Source: Deltaproteobacteria bacterium
Lineage (GTDB): Bacteria; UBA10199; JACPAL01; GCA-016699445
Assembly: GCA_016699445.1 (NCBI GenBank)
Contig: CP064976.1
Coordinates: 1,674,001 to 1,738,000, forward strand
Length of the DNA stretch: 64,000 nt
Reading direction: 5' to 3'
Shown: positions 62,748 to 64,000 of the stretch, piece by piece
Numbering within the stretch: the first letter of the stretch is position 1
Layout: the number at the start of each line of letters is the position of its first letter
Position numbers and translations under genes: made by a program
The notes under the pieces: generated by a model
What the model saw: only the letters and a program-made list of their open reading frames with translations
The model's database searches: none
Told to the model about the DNA's origin: nothing

Positions 62748-63953
62748 ATGTCTAACGAAATGGATAAAGTGTATAGCTCCAAGCGCTTAGGCAAGCCATT
62801 ATCTAAAACTACCGATTATGCTCAATTTTTGAACGGCATCAAATCCCGCATTCGCTCAGCAAGGATTGAAGTAGCACGTCAGGTTAATAGCGGTTTGATC
62901 AGTCTTTATTGGTCAATCGGTCAAGACATTGTTGCAAAACAAGAAAGTCTTGGCTGGGGTAAGTCAGTTGTTGAGAAGCTGTCCAAGGATTTGCAAAAGG
63001 CGTTTCCTCGTTCTGAGGGATTTTCAGCAGATAATTTATGGCGTATGCGCCAATTTTATATCGAATATTTTGACCCTTCAATTCTGGAACAGCTTGTTCC
63101 AGAATTGACTGGGAAAAAAATAAAAAAGCTTGAAACTCCAATTCTGGAACAGCTTGTTCCAGAATGGCGCAGCAAAATTAAATTTCGTAATAATAAAAAA
63201 ATGTTCCGTTGGGAAAGAATGATTGGCCAGATTCTGGCAAGTGTTCCTTGGGGCCACCATGTGCTTATTCTTAAGAAAATTAAGTCGTTTCCAGAGAGAC
63301 TCTATTATCTAAAAGCCTCAGCGTCATTGGGTTGGAGTCGGGATGTCCTGCTCAATCAGATCAAAGCTGATGCTTATCGCCACTTCATGAGAGGCAGTAA
63401 AACAAGCAATTTTAAATTGGCTTTGCCGGACTATCTGGTGGAGCAGGCGGAAGAAGCTCTCAAGAGTTCCTATAATCTGGAATTTTTAGGTATTAAAGAA
63501 GCCATTCATGAGCGTCATTTGGAAAGTCGACTGATCGAAAAACTTAAAAGTTTTATTCTCGAGCTGGGCTATGGTTTTTGCTTTGTTGGCAGTCAATATA
63601 GAATGACACTTGGTGAAAATGAATATTTCATTGATTTGTTGTTCTATCATCGTTTTCTAAAATCTTTGGTTGCTGTTGAATTAAAAACCGGGAAATTTAA
63701 ACCAGAGTATGCTGGAAAAATGGATTTCTACTTGAATCTCCTCAACGAATCAGAAAAGTCCCATGATGATAATCCATCCATTGGGATCATTCTTTGTGCT
63801 GAAAGAGATAAGGTGGAAGTTGAGTTTTCATTGCGAACTAAAACTAATCCAATTGGTGTAGCGGAATATAAGCTTTATCAAAACCTGCCAAATAATTTTA
63901 AGGGTAAATTACCAACATTGAAACAACTTACAGAAGGATTGAAATTAAAATAA
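62748..63953 (+). CDS. DUF1016/YhcG PDDEXK nuclease-family protein with palindrome-encoded repeat
   Basis: 401 residues. N-terminal DUF1016 helical domain (IKSRIRSARIEVARQVNSGLI, LYWSIGQ, FSADNLWRMRQFY), then C-terminal PDDEXK nuclease (SRLIEKLKSFILELGYGFCFVG, YFIDLLFYH, LVAVELKTGKF). Two odd points: residues about 111-139 contain ILEQLVPE twice, encoded by palindromic DNA repeats; and the first 25 residues (MSNEMDKVYSSKR...) are not family sequence but resemble the first codons of the downstream gene (MTQEIDKVYDPKQ). Function of the family unknown; often associated with mobile DNA and restriction loci. Confidence 0.88.
   Translation: MSNEMDKVYSSKRLGKPLSKTTDYAQFLNGIKSRIRSARIEVARQVNSGLISLYWSIGQDIVAKQESLGWGKSVVEKLSKDLQKAFPRSEGFSADNLWRMRQFYIEYFDPSILEQLVPELTGKKIKKLETPILEQLVPEWRSKIKFRNNKKMFRWERMIGQILASVPWGHHVLILKKIKSFPERLYYLKASASLGWSRDVLLNQIKADAYRHFMRGSKTSNFKLALPDYLVEQAEEALKSSYNLEFLGIKEAIHERHLESRLIEKLKSFILELGYGFCFVGSQYRMTLGENEYFIDLLFYHRFLKSLVAVELKTGKFKPEYAGKMDFYLNLLNESEKSHDDNPSIGIILCAERDKVEVEFSLRTKTNPIGVAEYKLYQNLPNNFKGKLPTLKQLTEGLKLK
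63079..63165. repeat. Two palindromic elements inside the DUF1016 gene
   Basis: Copy 1 (63079-63107) is a perfect 13-bp inverted repeat CAATTCTGGAACA / TGTTCCAGAATTG around GCT. Copy 2 (63139-63165) has the same sequence with 11-bp arms. They are exactly 60 nt apart, so the reading frame is kept and ILEQLVPE is encoded twice. Confidence 0.85.
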
Positions 63954-63958
63954 AACAT

Positions 63959-64000
63959 ATGACTCAAGAAATAGATAAAGTTTACGACCCGAAGCAGGTC
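63959..64000 (+). CDS. valS: Probable valyl-tRNA synthetase, N-terminus only
   Basis: The ATG at 63959 opens a frame MTQEIDKVYDPKQV that runs off the window. 'KVYxPxxVE' is a typical ValS N-terminus (before the Trp-rich EEKWYxxW segment). Only 14 codons are visible, so the call rests on this short motif. Confidence 0.5.
   Translation, partial: MTQEIDKVYDPKQV

Overview
The window looks like a chromosome segment of a Gram-negative, probably deltaproteobacterial-type organism (Myxococcota, Bdellovibrionota or a related candidate lineage). The clues are an MglA-type small GTPase, a sigma-54 activator, DapL-type aminotransferase, DUF2845 proteins, lipoproteins with Asp/Ala-rich linkers and a long IspH. 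The exact taxon cannot be fixed from this sequence alone.

Layout. 1-2.2 kb: end of a dapL-like gene, folK, tal, a terminator and a palindromic repeat. 2.2-20.9 kb: a single minus-strand run of 12 genes with mostly tiny gaps, read from 20,894 down to 2,190. It encodes four Cys-rich exported proteins, two related lipoproteins, a small unknown protein, four tandem subtilisin-like (S8) exported proteases and a translationally coupled unknown protein. This is the accessory heart of the window and the best candidate for an undescribed system. 21-24 kb: MglA-like GTPase, recR, dnaX. 24-28 kb: a flippase-like membrane protein, zinc-ribbon protein, alpha/beta hydrolase, DUF1636-like protein, sigma-54 activator and thioesterase. 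28.3-35.5 kb: a segment bounded by two tRNA-Ser genes in opposite orientation, each preceded by the same 118-bp repeat. It holds an ATP-grasp/zinc-peptidase pair, a umuDC-type SOS operon and a four-gene sulfide-response operon (rhodanese, persulfide-dioxygenase-like, TauE/SafE, ArsR). 35.6-44 kb: lipoprotein, aceE, vapBC, DUF2845, acyl-CoA dehydrogenase plus SDR behind a TetR-like operator, and ispH. 44-50 kb: transglutaminase-like protein, a shortened queA, SpoIID-type lipoprotein, GAF protein, uracil-DNA glycosylase and coaB. 50-55 kb: a DUF4143 ATPase gene lying between coaB and coaC and flanked by a 25-bp direct repeat, a PAP2 protein, hipBA with a strong inverted-repeat operator, and a second, decayed PAP2 fragment. 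55-64 kb: lacD-like aldolase, a FAD protein, aspartate aminotransferase, coaD, rsmD, M24 peptidase, a RES-Xre toxin-antitoxin pair, a DUF1016 nuclease with internal palindromic repeats, and the first codons of a likely valS.

Two themes cut across the window. First, nine genes, including housekeeping ones (aceE, lacD-like aldolase, acyl-CoA dehydrogenase), each carry one or two single-base indels, mostly in short homopolymers. That pattern is more like residual assembly error than biology, so the broken members of the arrays should not be read as decay without raw-read support. Second, several single-gene or two-gene accessory modules (DUF4143, DUF1016, hipBA, vapBC, RES-Xre) sit between housekeeping genes. 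For DUF4143 and DUF1016 the junctions carry duplicated pieces of the host gene, which suggests small selfish cassettes that insert at gene ends.
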